Source: Notolepis coatsorum (Eukaryota > Chordata > Actinopteri > Aulopiformes > Paralepididae). From it: 64,000 bases of DNA. The number at the start of each line of letters is the position of its first letter. The stretch's first letter is position 1. Made by a program: the position numbers and the translations under genes. The DNA lies in the NCBI GenBank assembly GCA_963971535.1, contig OZ020590.1, positions 153,244,034-153,308,033 of the forward strand, written 5' to 3'. Shown one piece after another: positions 20,695 to 31,115 of this stretch. Under the pieces are notes generated by a model. That model was given only the letters and a program-made list of their open reading frames with translations. It did no database searches and was not told the DNA's origin.

Positions 20695-21973
20695 AGTCTA
20701 TGCATGTTTTCGTGTCGTTTTTGGTAATGTTTCTGGAGTATGAAGCTACAATAGATGCACATCCAATTAATGAGGTCCCGTTGAGAGCTGAGCTTAAAAA
20801 CATATATATATACAAATAAAAATCCCCTATTTTCCCCTCACCCAGAAAGTCGAACATGCCTGTGTTCCAAGAACACATCCTCCGCGATTGACTTTCTCCC
20901 ATGGTCCACCGGATTGCCCAAACTGAGCATTGTAATCCTAATTTTCCTATGCTCATTGCCATAGGATCTAACATTTCCATTCTATTGCAATAGAATGTCG
21001 CTTTTGGTCTTGCACCTTCCCTTACTGTAATGAAGTATTGTGATAAATAACCTAAAGATAAAAATAAAAAATAAAATAAAAAAAAGAGAATAAACCTTTA
21101 TCGACATATTCCTTTGAACCCTCCACCAACGTGTGGGGGGAAAAAAAAAGGAAAAGATTGTAGAGCAATATTGACACCTTAATGTGAAGAACATTGGAAA
21201 AGAATAATGTAAGTTAAAATATATTTAAAAAATATAGAGTAATATTGACACCTTAATGTGAAGAACATTGGAAAAGAACAATGTAAGTTAAAATATATTT
21301 AAAAAATATAGAGTAATGAGAAGAAAAAATTAAATAAAATAAAAATCAATGGAAAGATATAGATAAGGAATAAGAGATAAATAATTATCAACGTGGAGAA
21401 GCCACTAGAACCGATTTAACTGATTAGATAAGATAGAAAAGCAGCGCCTTTTAGCGCTTCAATGTGCCTTTAATGGAGTGATTACTTAAATTGTTAGAAT
21501 AACCTTGCTGTGCTCATACGTTTATGTGTGGTTAATTTTAAAGTATTATTAAGGACTGATTGCACTTCATTTAATTTATTATCTGCTATGTGTATGCACA
21601 CCGAATGTTATTGTTAGAGTTGTATGCTTCGTTGTCATGGTGCCTTATATTCTAGAAGGTTGTAGAATATACTAGTGCCTAGACTATTTTACATTCCAGA
21701 ATGATCTAAGAGACCCAGGGCATTTGAGCGATAAACCCAGAATATTCCAGATAGATCTTTTTGCATTGATATTTATTTGTCCCCTCAGAGACCAGAGACT
21801 GAAATTATAATGTATTATGAATCGTATTATACACAGTACACTTTGTTATAGACGACTTGCATATCGTTTGCTACTTTGATGAACACAACAATGTCATTCC
21901 AACACTGGTGGAATGACCTCATTGATGAACACAATAAAGTCATTCCAACACTGGTATATATTTAGAGAGAGGC
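20695..21973 (-). other. Long A/T-rich inter-ORF spacer of the L1
   Basis: 1.28 kb without a supportable frame between ORF1 and ORF2. It includes a 74-bp direct repeat (21163-21310) and a partial duplication around GTCATTCCAACACTGG near 21893 and 21939. Either this L1 lineage has a long spacer or a smaller non-coding insertion is hidden here; I found no clear ends or target duplication. Confidence 0.5.
21163..21310 (+). repeat. 74-bp direct tandem repeat, two units
   Basis: Two adjacent units starting GAGCAATATTGACACC and GAGTAATATTGACACC, nearly identical, each ending TTTAAAAAATATA. The pair lies in the L1 inter-ORF spacer. Confidence 0.9.
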
Positions 21974-23131
21974 TTAACTGATTCCGGCATTTTCGTCATG
22001 CTTTGGGTTATTTGCTGCATTTTGATTCAGGAAATCCTCAGCTTCAAAGGGTGTATATGGACCTGACCTGCGGCCGTTATTGCCCAAGAATGATAACAGC
22101 GCCGGATATGCTAGCCTTGGCTTGTAGCCGGCTTTGTACAGCTTTTGCATCACATCTTTGTATGGTTGACGTCGGATGATGGCCTCTCTGCTCAAATCTT
22201 CGTAGATAAATATTGGTTTATCACCATACTTCAGCTTCCCACGTTGGTTGCGAGCATATTTGATGATGTCATCCCTTGTTGTAGTTTTCCGCAGAGTGAC
22301 AATGATGACTCTCGGCCCGTTGATACTTTGCCCCTGGGAACCAATTCTGTACACTTGTTCCACTTCTGGCACTTTGTTTGGATCGGAGTTTTCCAAAATC
22401 GTTGATGACTCTTTTGGAAAGTTGATGTCTTCGCAGTTCACTGCTTCATCAAGCCCCACAATGCGGATGTTATTCCGCCTGTGGTAACGATGGGTTTCTA
22501 GTTGCCTCTCCATCACTTCGTTTTTAAGCAATTTTATTTCCCTCCGATATTCCTCTTTAGCTCTTTCCATCTCTTCTCCCATCTCTGTCAAGCCACCTTC
22601 GTTCGCTTTGACTGCTTTTGTGTTTTCTGTCACCGAAATCTCCACTGTCGTGATTCGCACGGACTGCAAAGCGACCGCTCTCATAACCTCTTCGAATTTA
22701 GTATCGATGTGTTCAGCGTGTGCGACCAACTGTTCTTCTACGTGTGCTTTGAAAGCGACCATCTGTTCTTTTATCAGGATAGTCAGAGAGTTGAAGTCGG
22801 GCTGTGCAACTGAACTGCTTGTGTCAGTTGATGTTATTGGAGCAGTGAGGGATCCGATGGATGTTTTTGCTATTATCTTCTCAAAATCGCCTGCTTTTTC
22901 CTTCACGGTACTTTTTTCTGATGTTCCTGTTATGTTGTCATCTATTGTCTCCATCTCGGGGCCAGTTGTCCTTGGTCCCTGTGTATTCTCCTCTATATTC
23001 CCCGCGTCGGGGCTTGTCCCCAACGGATCTGCCACAGCGTCGCCTGTTATTTTCCTTGAGCGTGTTTCAATCGGCGCCGTTAGAATTGCTGTGTCTTGTT
23101 TCCTTCCACCCTTTCTCTTATCCTTATCCAT
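21974..23131 (-). CDS. L1 ORF1 RNA-binding protein
   Basis: 385 codons from ATG 23131 (MDKDKRKGGRKQD). The N-terminal 90 residues are low-complexity; a heptad-like, coiled-coil stretch of E, K, V and L follows (about 120-215); then comes the conserved core HRYHRRNNIRIVGLDE with the RRM-like and C-terminal domains (RVIIVTLRKTTTRDDIIKYARN, IFIYEDLSREAIIRRQPYKD). This is the transposase_22 (L1 ORF1p) layout of a trimeric nucleic-acid chaperone that coats LINE RNA. No stop or shift, so it looks intact. Confidence 0.92.
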   Translation of the reverse strand: MDKDKRKGGRKQDTAILTAPIETRSRKITGDAVADPLGTSPDAGNIEENTQGPRTTGPEMETIDDNITGTSEKSTVKEKAGDFEKIIAKTSIGSLTAPITSTDTSSSVAQPDFNSLTILIKEQMVAFKAHVEEQLVAHAEHIDTKFEEVMRAVALQSVRITTVEISVTENTKAVKANEGGLTEMGEEMERAKEEYRREIKLLKNEVMERQLETHRYHRRNNIRIVGLDEAVNCEDINFPKESSTILENSDPNKVPEVEQVYRIGSQGQSINGPRVIIVTLRKTTTRDDIIKYARNQRGKLKYGDKPIFIYEDLSREAIIRRQPYKDVMQKLYKAGYKPRLAYPALLSFLGNNGRRSGPYTPFEAEDFLNQNAANNPKHDENAGIS

Positions 23132-23227
23132 GTTGTCTTTTTGATATAGTTAGTAGAGGGTCTTATCAATACATACGATGTGGTCTAATCTCTTTTGGTA
23201 TTGTCCAAATAAGGTTTTTAAACGAAA

Positions 23228-25901
23228 TTAACGATAACGGGAGCGGAGCTGTAACCAATTGCGTGCGCTACATATTGCAGCTAAACCGGAAGTCAAGGTA
23301 TTCTTCAGGGTATTCTTGTTTACCAGAGAGGAGATCCGGTACAAGAATCGAGTTCGTTGGTTGACTTTTTTTATTACATTGGATGCCATTTTGTCACAGG
23401 AGAGATTAGCCTCTAGGATGGAACCCAGGTAGGTAATTTCATCTTTCCTTGTGACAATATTGTCACCCACTGTAACTGAGAAGCCGTCGGTCTTGCTGAG
23501 TTTGTTATTTGAACCGAAGAGAATGGACTCTGTTTTGCCCATGTGTAATGATAGTTTGTTATCAGCGAGCCATATGCAGATTCTGCCTAGTTCCGAGCTG
23601 AGGGTTTTTTCAACCTGTAACTTGTTCTTGTCAGAGACCAGCAGGGCTGAGTCGTCCGCGAACAGGAACAAGTTGCAGTCACAAGCTGACGACATGTCAT
23701 TTGCATAAATTAGGAACAGTAGCGGTCCTAGTATGCTTCCTTGTGGAACACCACAGCTCACTGTGAGGGGGGGGGGGGTAGGGTACCGTTTACCTCCACC
23801 ATCTGTTCCCTCCCCTCAAGGTAGGATTGCATCCAGCTCACTGATAGACTATCAAAACCAATTGCTTTTAGCTTGTCAATCAGAATGGAGTGATTGACCG
23901 TGTCAAAGGCCTTTTGTAGGTCCAGCATGACCATGCCGCAGTATTTGCCTGCGTCCACCTCTTGTTTGATGTGGTCATTCAAATAGAGAAGGCATCAGTG
24001 GAGTGGGATGTTCTGAAGCCAGATTGGAATTCGTAGATTAGATTTTTTTCCGCTAGGTACTTTTCGACCTGTTCGTAGACTATTTTTTCCATGACTTTCG
24101 AGATGGAGGTGAGAATAGAAACAGGGCGGTAGTTGCCTGGGTCTAATTTGCTGCCCTTTTTGTGCAGAGGGGTCACCCTCGCAATTTTGAAGTCCTTGGG
24201 GACGTGTCCCTGTTTTATGGAGAGGTTTATTATGTGTGTGATGATTGGGGTGATGGCGGCTGCTGAGTCTCTGAGGAATTTGGAGGGGATGTTGTCATGG
24301 CCAGTGGCCTTGTTAGGTTGGAGGGCGCTCAGTTTATTGAGTACCTCATCTGTTGTTACCATTTCCAGCTTGAAGTCGTCCTTGCGGACCCCTAGGTTTT
24401 TGTAGTAAGCTACTATGTGTTCTACCCCATAAAGCCCTGAGTGGGAGGGTAGTTTGTTTACCAGTGTTGTGGCTATGTTTGTGAAGAAAATGTTTAAGTA
24501 ATTGGCTACATCCAGCTTGTCTGTGATGAGCGTGTTGTCCGTTTTTATGTTTATGTTTGAGAATCTGGTTTTAAGTTTTTTACTGCATCCTAGTTGATTA
24601 TTGAGTAATTTCCAAAGTTCACGTGGTTTGTTTTTGTTTTCCTCAGTTTTGTCATTGATGAAATTCTTTTTTGCAGTTTTGATCATGGAGTTTACGTCGT
24701 TTCTTAGTCTGTTTCTTTCTAGTTTGAGTTCAGTCACGTGGGCTTGGAGTTCACTGCTCGTGCTTTTAGTAAGCTTTGACTGACTTTTACGAAACTCAGA
24801 GCATTTTTTGTCTCTGGTTTTCATAGCGGCCAGTATTTCGGAGTGCATCCACGGCTCAGCGCGATTTTTTACCCTGGTGGTTCTTAGGGGGGCCATGTCG
24901 TTTAGTATTGTTGAGAATTTGGTTTTGAAACCAAGCCATGTTTCTTCAACCAGTGTACCATTGAGTTCATCTGACCAGTCCAGACTCTCCAGTTCAAGGT
25001 TGAAGGCCTCGCTAGAGTAGGTTTTGAGGTCTCTAGATGTGACTGTTTTGTGGCAGCCAGCCTTTTGTTTTAGTTTTTTGCGGGTACAGAATATCATATA
25101 ATGATCACTTAACCCGCATGCTATAACCCCTTTATTGGAGATCTTGGACTTGTCGGAGGTCAGAATGAGGTCAATGGTAGTCTGAGTTGATTCACATACA
25201 CGTGTGGGTTGGGTGATTAGCTGGCTGTGCAGATCACAAAACCTACTGAATGACTTGAAGACGGGTGCATCTTTTCGTTGCATATCCGTGTTCCAGTCTC
25301 CAATAAGAATTTTGTCTACATCCTCAACTCCAGCTAAACACCCATCCAGTGTATCATAAAAGCCACTATGATCTGGCGGCCTGTAGACTGTGCCAACCAG
25401 TAGGGATTTCGCCCTTTCGAATAGGATTTCCACCCATACAGTTTCAATTGATTTATGATTCAGGTAATTTCTGTTGATGAATTTGGTGTCTTTGTGTATG
25501 TACATACAGACACCACCTCCATGTTTGTTCCTATCATTCCTGATTATTGAGTAGTTCTCAATCTCTATCTCTGGATCTTTTACAGAATCGTCAAGCTTAG
25601 TTTCTGAGAAGCACAGTATGTTTGCCTTACCATTTATGAATAATTGTTTGATTTCATCCAATTTGTTTTTTAAGCTGTTAATGTTAATGTGAAAAATGTT
25701 CAGTCCATTGGCGTTGGTTATTTCATTGATGTTGGCAGGTTCGAAGTATTGTTCGTTTGTGATCTGTTCCTCTGTGTGGGGCTGGGGGGCTTTGTTGTTG
25801 TGGGTGGGAAGGGGGGAGGGGGGGGTCGGGTCCCGCGGCGTGCTGGAACAACAAAGAAGGGGGGAGGGGGGGTCGGGTCCCGCGCCGTGCTGGAACAACA
25901 A
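23228..25901 (-). pseudogene. CR1-group LINE ORF2: endonuclease plus RT, with two frameshifts
   Basis: Three consecutive frames make up the protein. 25901-23979 holds the AP-type endonuclease (LCFSETKLDD, GDWNTDM, CGLSDHYMIF) and the RT start (GNYRPVSILTSISKVMEKIV). 23982-23758 has MLDLQKAFDTVNHS. 23761-23318 has SCGVPQGSILGPLLF and the catalytic FADDSALL near 23645-23670. The breaks are a small deletion at about 23985 and a length change in the C/G run at 23768-23779. The C-terminal codons continue beyond the L1 at 16050-16580 (WNALPKAVKECGSLPTF). The N-terminal part (25718-26062) is proline-rich and contains a duplicated G-rich DNA segment (25805-25905). Confidence 0.85.
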
Positions 25902-26217
25902 AGGACTCGTTCCTGGATGTTTTCGTTGTTAGCTCTGCTAGCTAGCCGGCTATCGGGCGTCGAGATGTTTAAATCCCGCGTCGAGTTGGTCGTCATGGTT
26001 TCGACCCTCGGTTCCCCTCCTCTCGTCTCTGCCTCACGTGTGCTCGTCTGCTGCGGCGTCATTGGGGGAGCGTTAAGAGATGCATAATATCTCTTAACGT
26101 GTAAGATAAATACTCTCAGGCAACATACGTGTAGCGTCCGATATATGGATATGTCTACATTTATACAAAAGTAACCGTAGAGGAATTATTAAAGAACAAT
26201 GTAACGCTTTTCAAGTA

Positions 26218-26371
26218 TATGAATTGAAAATGGGGGTCCCTGATGTAAACAAGACACACGTCTTTCTCTGGTCTGCATCTCCTTAACAATTGTGTGTATT
26301 GAGCCGTACTGTACTGTACCCATTCTGCAATCTGTTAAATAAAGTTTTCATTCATCATTCATTCATCATAC
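26218..26371 (+). mobile_element. CR1-group LINE short 3' end, copy 2
   Basis: Same insertion as 10250-10409, with GAATTGAAAATGGGGG at its 5' side and ATTC repeats at its 3' side. Confidence 0.85.
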
Positions 26372-26595
26372 TTCCCAACACATCCTCATCACGTGGCAGC
26401 CACCCTCCAATAGGATACGAGCTAAATATCTAAACTCAAAAACACCTAAAAGAGGAAGAGTTGCATATATTTTCTACGAATCTGAATATAGACAAAGGTA
26501 AATGTAACCTCAACCGAACGATCAGCGGGTGACATCAAGTTGACTTTATGATCCAATCTCTCCCTGTTTTTCTGTTATGTTCTCTCACGTTGCAG

Positions 26596-26659
26596 ATACA
26601 CAAGGAGCTCTGGCTCCACCAGCTGGACAATCAAGCTAACTGCACTTAGCGTAGACGAG
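26596..26659 (+). other. Exon-like 64-bp block with acceptor and donor
   Basis: The tract TCTCCCTGTTTTTCTG... ends GTTGCAG at 26595 (strong acceptor); the block ends GACGAG at 26659 and is followed by GTAAGT. Its second frame is open through the whole block and reads YTRSSGSTSWTIKLTALS plus VDE. A second acceptor-like site, CATTTCATTACAG, ends near 27039, with a short frame (SPPRVHTGNG, then stop) in matching phase and AATAAA-like signals about 100 bp on. This could be the tail of a host or transposon gene carried by the duplication. No known domain is recognised. Confidence 0.3.
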
Positions 26660-26676
26660 GTAAGTAACTCCACGAC

Positions 26677-26678
<2 letters not shown>

Positions 26679-26712
<34 letters not shown>

Positions 26713-26990
26713 AACTTTATTAACAGATTGCAGAATGGGTACAATACAGTACAGCTCAATACACACAATTGTTAAGGGGATGCAGACCAGAGAAAGACTT
26801 TCGTCTTGTTTACATCAGGGTCCCCCATTTTCAATTCATCAGGACATATATGACATACATGACATACAGATAGTCAGTACTGCTACATCTATACATTTAT
26901 GACATACCAGATTTGCAAATACAGTACTGTTTGTGATACAGAAGGAGTCAAGAAAAGGGAGTATATACATTTGACGTAGAAACTGTACAT
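26679..26990 (-). mobile_element. CR1-group LINE 3' end with ATTG tail
   Basis: 312-bp, 3'-only LINE, minus strand, with the same 3' UTR as 15566-15840. At the matching place copy 1 (10772) reads CACGACCAATGTCC without it, so the insertion is private to copy 2. Confidence 0.85.
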
Positions 26991-27462
26991 TGTCCAATGT
27001 CCAATGTCCTCAAACTGAAAACATGTCATTTCATTACAGTCCCCGCCGCGTGTTCATACTGGGAATGGGTGAATATATGGCAGTTGCTGGAGGGCTAACG
27101 GCTAGTGAACTTGAGAACGGTTATGACTATTACACACTTAATAATAAACACTGTTAGGACTATGACTCTTAATAAACACTGTTAGGACACTGTTATTCAT
27201 TTACCCAAGGAGATTAATAAAGGAACACTTTACTTCTTTTCGTTTAATTTATTGGCTAATTCATGTACAGAAAATAAACACTGACAATGAAATGCAATTC
27301 ATAAAACTTTGAACCGTTGCTAATTTGAAGGTGTGAATATCTGGTCTGTCCTGCACGAGGACCAGGCCTCCCTCCTCAAGTCCATCATTTGCAAATGCAC
27401 TTGCAAGGCCATATTTTAACTACATGATTACAACTTCAGATCTAATTGTATTGCTTATATCT

Positions 27463-27935
27463 TATTTTTTTTATCCACTTTTTCTCCTTATTTTTCTATT
27501 TTTCTCCCATCCCAATTTCGTGTTTCCAATTCTCCCCTCCCCTGTCTTGAACGTTGCTCGCATATGCCTCCCACTGGTCGGCTGTAGGGAGGATAGAAGC
27601 CCTGCATCACGTGTCCCCTCCGGTACACGAGGAGGCAGCCTGTCACATCTTTTCACCTGCCAGCGGGGACTCTCATTGGCGAGGAGTAACGCGTGGGAGG
27701 CTCACACTACGCTTGCCATTTCCTGTCTCTGCCGGTCAGGTGTCCCCCAACCGACCCGTAGGAGTCGCTGTCCACAACTTCCAGATTACCACCCATCGAC
27801 TTCCACCCTCTAACTCTGCCAATGAGTTAGTATGACGGCCGGACCAAGCCGGAGGCAATGCTGACACCCGGATTCGAGACCGGAGTCTCTTGCATTGTTG
27901 ACGAGCGCAATCTCCGCTGCGCCACCCAGCTGCCT
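27463..27935 (-). mobile_element. tRNA-headed SINE
   Basis: Read on the minus strand it starts GGCAGCTGGGTGGCGCAG (A-box-like) and has TCTCGAATCC (B-box-like), then a long unrelated body and an A/T-rich tail. A perfect 15-bp duplication, GTATTGCTTATATCT (27448-27462 and 27936-27950), flanks it. A second member of the family is at 43577-44045. About 470 bp, unusually long for a SINE, with no coding content. Internal pol III promoter boxes are expected to drive it. Confidence 0.88.
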
Positions 27936-28062
27936 GTATTGCTTATATCTATGTATTTCTACTATTACTCTCACATGACCAGAAACGTCTGCCAGAAATG
28001 CGGCTATACCTTTGGTATATTGGTATCTTCTTGTCTGACTCTGGAGAAGACTGTAAGCACAT

Positions 28063-28915
28063 GAATGAATGAAATGAATGAAAACTTTATTTAACAGATT
28101 ACAGAATGGGTACAATACAGTACGGCTCAATACACAAAATTTTTAAGGGGATGCAGACCAGAGAAAGACGTTTGTCTTGTTTATATCAGGGTCCCCCATT
28201 TTCAATTCATAGTGACATTTATGACATACATGACATCATGACATTTATGGCATAGGGACATACATGACATACAGATACTGTTACATTTGTGACATATAAG
28301 ATATGCAAATATACAGTACTGTTACCCATAGATCCTAACAGAGAATATATACATATGATGGGGAGGAGACTGTACATTAGGAGGGGGTGGGTGGGTGGGA
28401 GAGAAATATACATACGGTGGGGAGAGAATATATACATACGGTGGGGAGGAGACAGTACATTAGGAGGAGGTGGGTGGGTGGTAGAGAAATATACATACGG
28501 TGGGGAGAGAATATATACATACGGTGGGGAGGAGACTGTCTATTAGGTGGGGGTGGGGGGGTTTGGACATTTACGGTGGCCAGTTTCGAATTGCAGCCTC
28601 CCGTAGGTGCTCTTTGAGAGCGGTTTTGAATGTGGGTAGGGATTCACATTCCTTTACAGCTTTGGGTAGGGCGTTCCACATTGATGTGGCATAATTGCGA
28701 AACGTGTTTAGTCCCTTGTTTGAGCCGAATCTGGGTTTAACATGATTTGTTGAGCTCCCTCTGGTGTTGTGGTCGTGGTATTCACTGACCTTTGGGAAGT
28801 ATTTTGACATGTACATGGGTACCTTAGTATCGTATAGTGTATCTTGTAGACCAGGCCCATTGCAAGGTGCTGTACTCTGTCGTCTACTCTAAGCCATCCT
28901 ATGTAGTCAAAGTGG
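28063..28915 (-). mobile_element. CR1-group LINE 3' end, about 850 bp
   Basis: Minus-strand. The tail is GAATGAATG-type (28063-28080); the 3' UTR contains an 86-bp direct duplication built on CATACGGTGGGGAG (about 28380-28550); then come the C-terminal codons (WNALPKAVKECESLPTF, upstream YFPKVSEYHDHNTRGSS). It is 5'-truncated at about 28917, and coding is lost. Confidence 0.85.
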
Positions 28916-29148
28916 GCTATTTACACTGTAGGAATGCAGGACGTGTAGACAGTTGTCGAGTCGAATCCCTTTACTTCCGAACATGAAATAAATAACGTCA
29001 GTAGTTACATCCTTTTACCTCTAAACATAGAAGTCAGTTAGCCATTGAATAGTTACATTCAATGGCTACAGCCAACATGTAAACACCATGTAAACAAAAC
29101 TAGTTTCCCAGAATGCCTAGTTTCTCCACTCTGAACCCAGAGTCTTAA
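28916..29148. other. Unassigned non-coding stretch
   Basis: No gene is seen. It contains two CCATTGAATAGTTACATTC-like phrases arranged as a small palindrome around 29040-29070. Confidence 0.4.
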
Positions 29149-29638
29149 AGGAAAACTCCAACATTTTGGGAAATTAGCTTATTTGCCATCTACCCTGGAG
29201 TTAGACAAGAACATACGTACCCTTTTCTTCTCTGTGCATGCAGTAGGAGTAGGAAGACGTTGGGAACTAGGCTAATGTAGGAACCTACTTCCAGTGGCTG
29301 ACGCTAAGCTAGGCTAATGGTGCACGTCTTCCTACTCATACTGCATGCACAGAGAAGAAAAAGGTATGTATCTTAACACTCCAACATTTTGGGAACCCTG
29401 GAGTTAGACTAGAAAATGCATACCTTTTTCTTCTCTGTGCATGCAGTAGGAGTAGGAAGACGTTGGGAACTAGGCTAATGGAGGAACCTACTTCCAATGA
29501 CTGACGCTAAGCTAGGCTAACGGTGCACATCTTCCTACTCCTACTGCATGCACAGAGAAGAAACATTTATGTATCTTCTTGTCTAACTCCAGGGTAGATG
29601 GCAAATAAGCTAATTTCCCAAAATGTTGGAGTGTTCCT
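29149..29638. mobile_element. Foldback miniature element (TTAA or TA target)
   Basis: Long inverted ends: AGGAAAACTCCAACATTTTG on the left and its near-inverse on the right (CAAAATGTTGGAGTGTTCCT). The interior also holds nested inverted copies of a block with TGCATGCAGTAGGAGTAGGA. TTAA is present on both sides (29145-29148 and 29639-29642), suggesting a piggyBac-type target, though a TA target (Tc1-like) fits as well. No transposase. The 490 bp could fold into a long hairpin. Confidence 0.75.
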
Positions 29639-29889
29639 TTAAAGGAGCCGTAACTTTGCTCAGGGTTTGGTGAATGTCTATATGTCCCAAGTGGGTCACC
29701 ACAACACCAACATTATGGGAAAAGCTCTTACTGTCTTCTCCAGACTCAGACAAGAAGATAGCCTATCTTAGAGTTTTAAGATAGGCCGATACGAAACGTA
29801 AATATATTATTCATATATAGATATAACATAACATACATTATGTACTTTTTTTCTGTGGTCGCTTAAGGACTTTATTTACATTTTCTGAT

Positions 29890-30640
29890 GAGACCGCATT
29901 GAGGTCACGGGCAACTCAGTCATGTGAATCAGTAGGTATTGCTGATTGGCTCAAACAAAGTCTTCGGACTATATCTCTCCTGAATGTAGAAGGTAAGATT
30001 TTCTTTAGTATAGTGGCACAGAGGCTAGCAAACTATCTAGAAAGGAATTGTTTAGACACCACAGTGCAGAAAGCAGGAATCCCAGGGTTTTCCGGATGCA
30101 TAGAACACACAAGCGTGATATGGCACCAGATTCAATTAGCCAAGATAGAGAAAAGAGATTTAAATGTGGTATTTCTTTTAGACCTGGCAAATGTGTTTGG
30201 TTCGGTAATGCATAGCCTTATTTGGAGTGCGTTTGATTTCTTTAGAGTTCCAGGGGTGATTGTAAACTTGGTGGAAGCATACTTCCAAGATATTATAATG
30301 TGCTTTAGTACTATACCGATTTTGCTTTAGTACTACCGATTTTACAACAGCATGGCAGAGACTAGAGATAGGCATTATGGCAGGGTGTACTATTTCCCCA
30401 CTAGCATTCACAATGGCGATGGAAGTAATTATTGGTGCCTCAGAATGGGTGGTAGGTGGGGAGAGACGGCAGGGCGGGATGCGCCTCCCACCTATTAGGG
30501 CTTACATGGATGACATGACATTAGTGACCAGGATGCCTGAATACTTTAGACAACAAATGTTTGTTTCCGCGTCTCTGATTGGCCAGGTCATTTCTGGTCA
30601 TGTGACATGTACATTTGAAGATTAGTTTCAATAAAGGCGG
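29890..30640 (+). pseudogene. Reverse transcriptase fragment with YMDD motif
   Basis: Plus-strand pieces of an RT: ISLLNVEGKIFFSIVAQRL (fingers), then VVFLLDLANVFGSVMHSLIW, MAGCTISPLAFTMAMEV and AYMDDMTLVT, which carries the YxDD catalytic motif. Ends on both sides are missing and the frame is interrupted, so it is a relic. I recognise it as a recurring teleost RT type but cannot place the clade, and no endonuclease, protease or RNase H is present. Confidence 0.6.
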
Positions 30641-30736
30641 GGAGGATTATTTGACGTGTGATGAGTGTTTTATTTCTCTCTTGGCTTTTCTCTTTATTTT
30701 TTGTTGTGTTTTAGAAGATGACGATTATAATGCCAT

Positions 30737-30986
30737 TGTGGTGCGACAGCCGCTCAGGATGTATTGCGGTCGTCTGGTAATCAGAAGGTTCCTGGTTAAA
30801 TTCCGGCTCCTCCCGGGCAGCGTGTCGAGGAGCGAGACACTTTAACCCCTAACTGCTCCCGATGAGCAGGTTGGCACCTTGCATGGTCGCCTCTGCCGTC
30901 AGTGTGTGAACGGGTGAATGTGAGGCATAAGTTGTAAAGCGCTTTGGGAAAATAGCTGTTATATAAAAATGCAGTCCATTTACCAT
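30737..30986 (+). mobile_element. tRNA-derived fish SINE, near complete
   Basis: Head resembling a tRNA (GGTTCCTGGTTAAATTCC as B-box region), then a conserved body (GAGACACTTTAACCCC, TTGGCACCTTGCATGG) and an end AAGCGCTTTGGGAAAATA followed by TGCAGTCCATTTACC. The same family is present as partial copies at 33436-33560 (plus) and probably about 32340-32410 (minus). Confidence 0.75.
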
Positions 30987-31115
30987 TGGAAAATGGTCTT
31001 TCTTCATATCCATCCTAGGCACACATTCTCTAAAAAAAGAATCCAGATAGCACAGCATCACCCACAGGGCCAAGGGCACTGAAAGGCTTCAAAACACAAT
31101 GAGAAGCATTCCTAT

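Larger units (their letters stand above)
16597..23301 (-). mobile_element. Full-length L1/Tx1-type LINE
   Basis: 6705-bp minus-strand element with a poly(A) end (T run from 16597), ORF2, a long inter-ORF spacer, ORF1 and a short 5' UTR. A perfect 16-bp duplication TCTTCAGGGTATTCTT (16581-16596 and 23302-23317) flanks it, the product expected of target-primed reverse transcription. It sits in the 3' half of the CR1-group LINE, so it is younger than that element. One frameshift in ORF2 is the only obvious coding defect. Confidence 0.93.
15487..26075 (-). mobile_element. CR1-group LINE, near full length, split by an L1
   Basis: Minus-strand LINE in two parts: 23318-26075 (5' UTR, endonuclease, RT) and 15487-16596 (C-terminus, 3' UTR, tail), separated by a nested L1 with a 16-bp duplication. 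The tail is an ATTG-based microsatellite (15487-15565). The 3' UTR holds GACATACA repeats and G-rich runs (15840-15990 on the plus strand). The unoccupied site is in copy 1 near 10115 (TGCAGAGATGATGCATAAT); flanks here read GCAGAGAT and AGAGATGCATAAT, a short duplication. The clade lies in the CR1/L2/Rex1-Daphne group by RT sequence; I cannot fix it further. About 3.9 kb excluding the L1. Confidence 0.85.
11891..27950 (+). repeat. Large segmental duplication, copy 2
   Basis: Matches copy 1 from its position 4361 to about 11240, in the same orientation. Private insertions explain most of the extra length: the CR1-group LINE with nested L1 (15487-26075), a LINE 3' end (26679-26990) and a tRNA-headed SINE (27463-27935). 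Beyond the SINE's target duplication the match to copy 1 stops. Confidence 0.85.

Noticed and set aside
22608-23144. 178-codon plus-strand frame opposite L1 ORF1
   Set aside because: Antisense shadow of a well-supported L1 ORF1.
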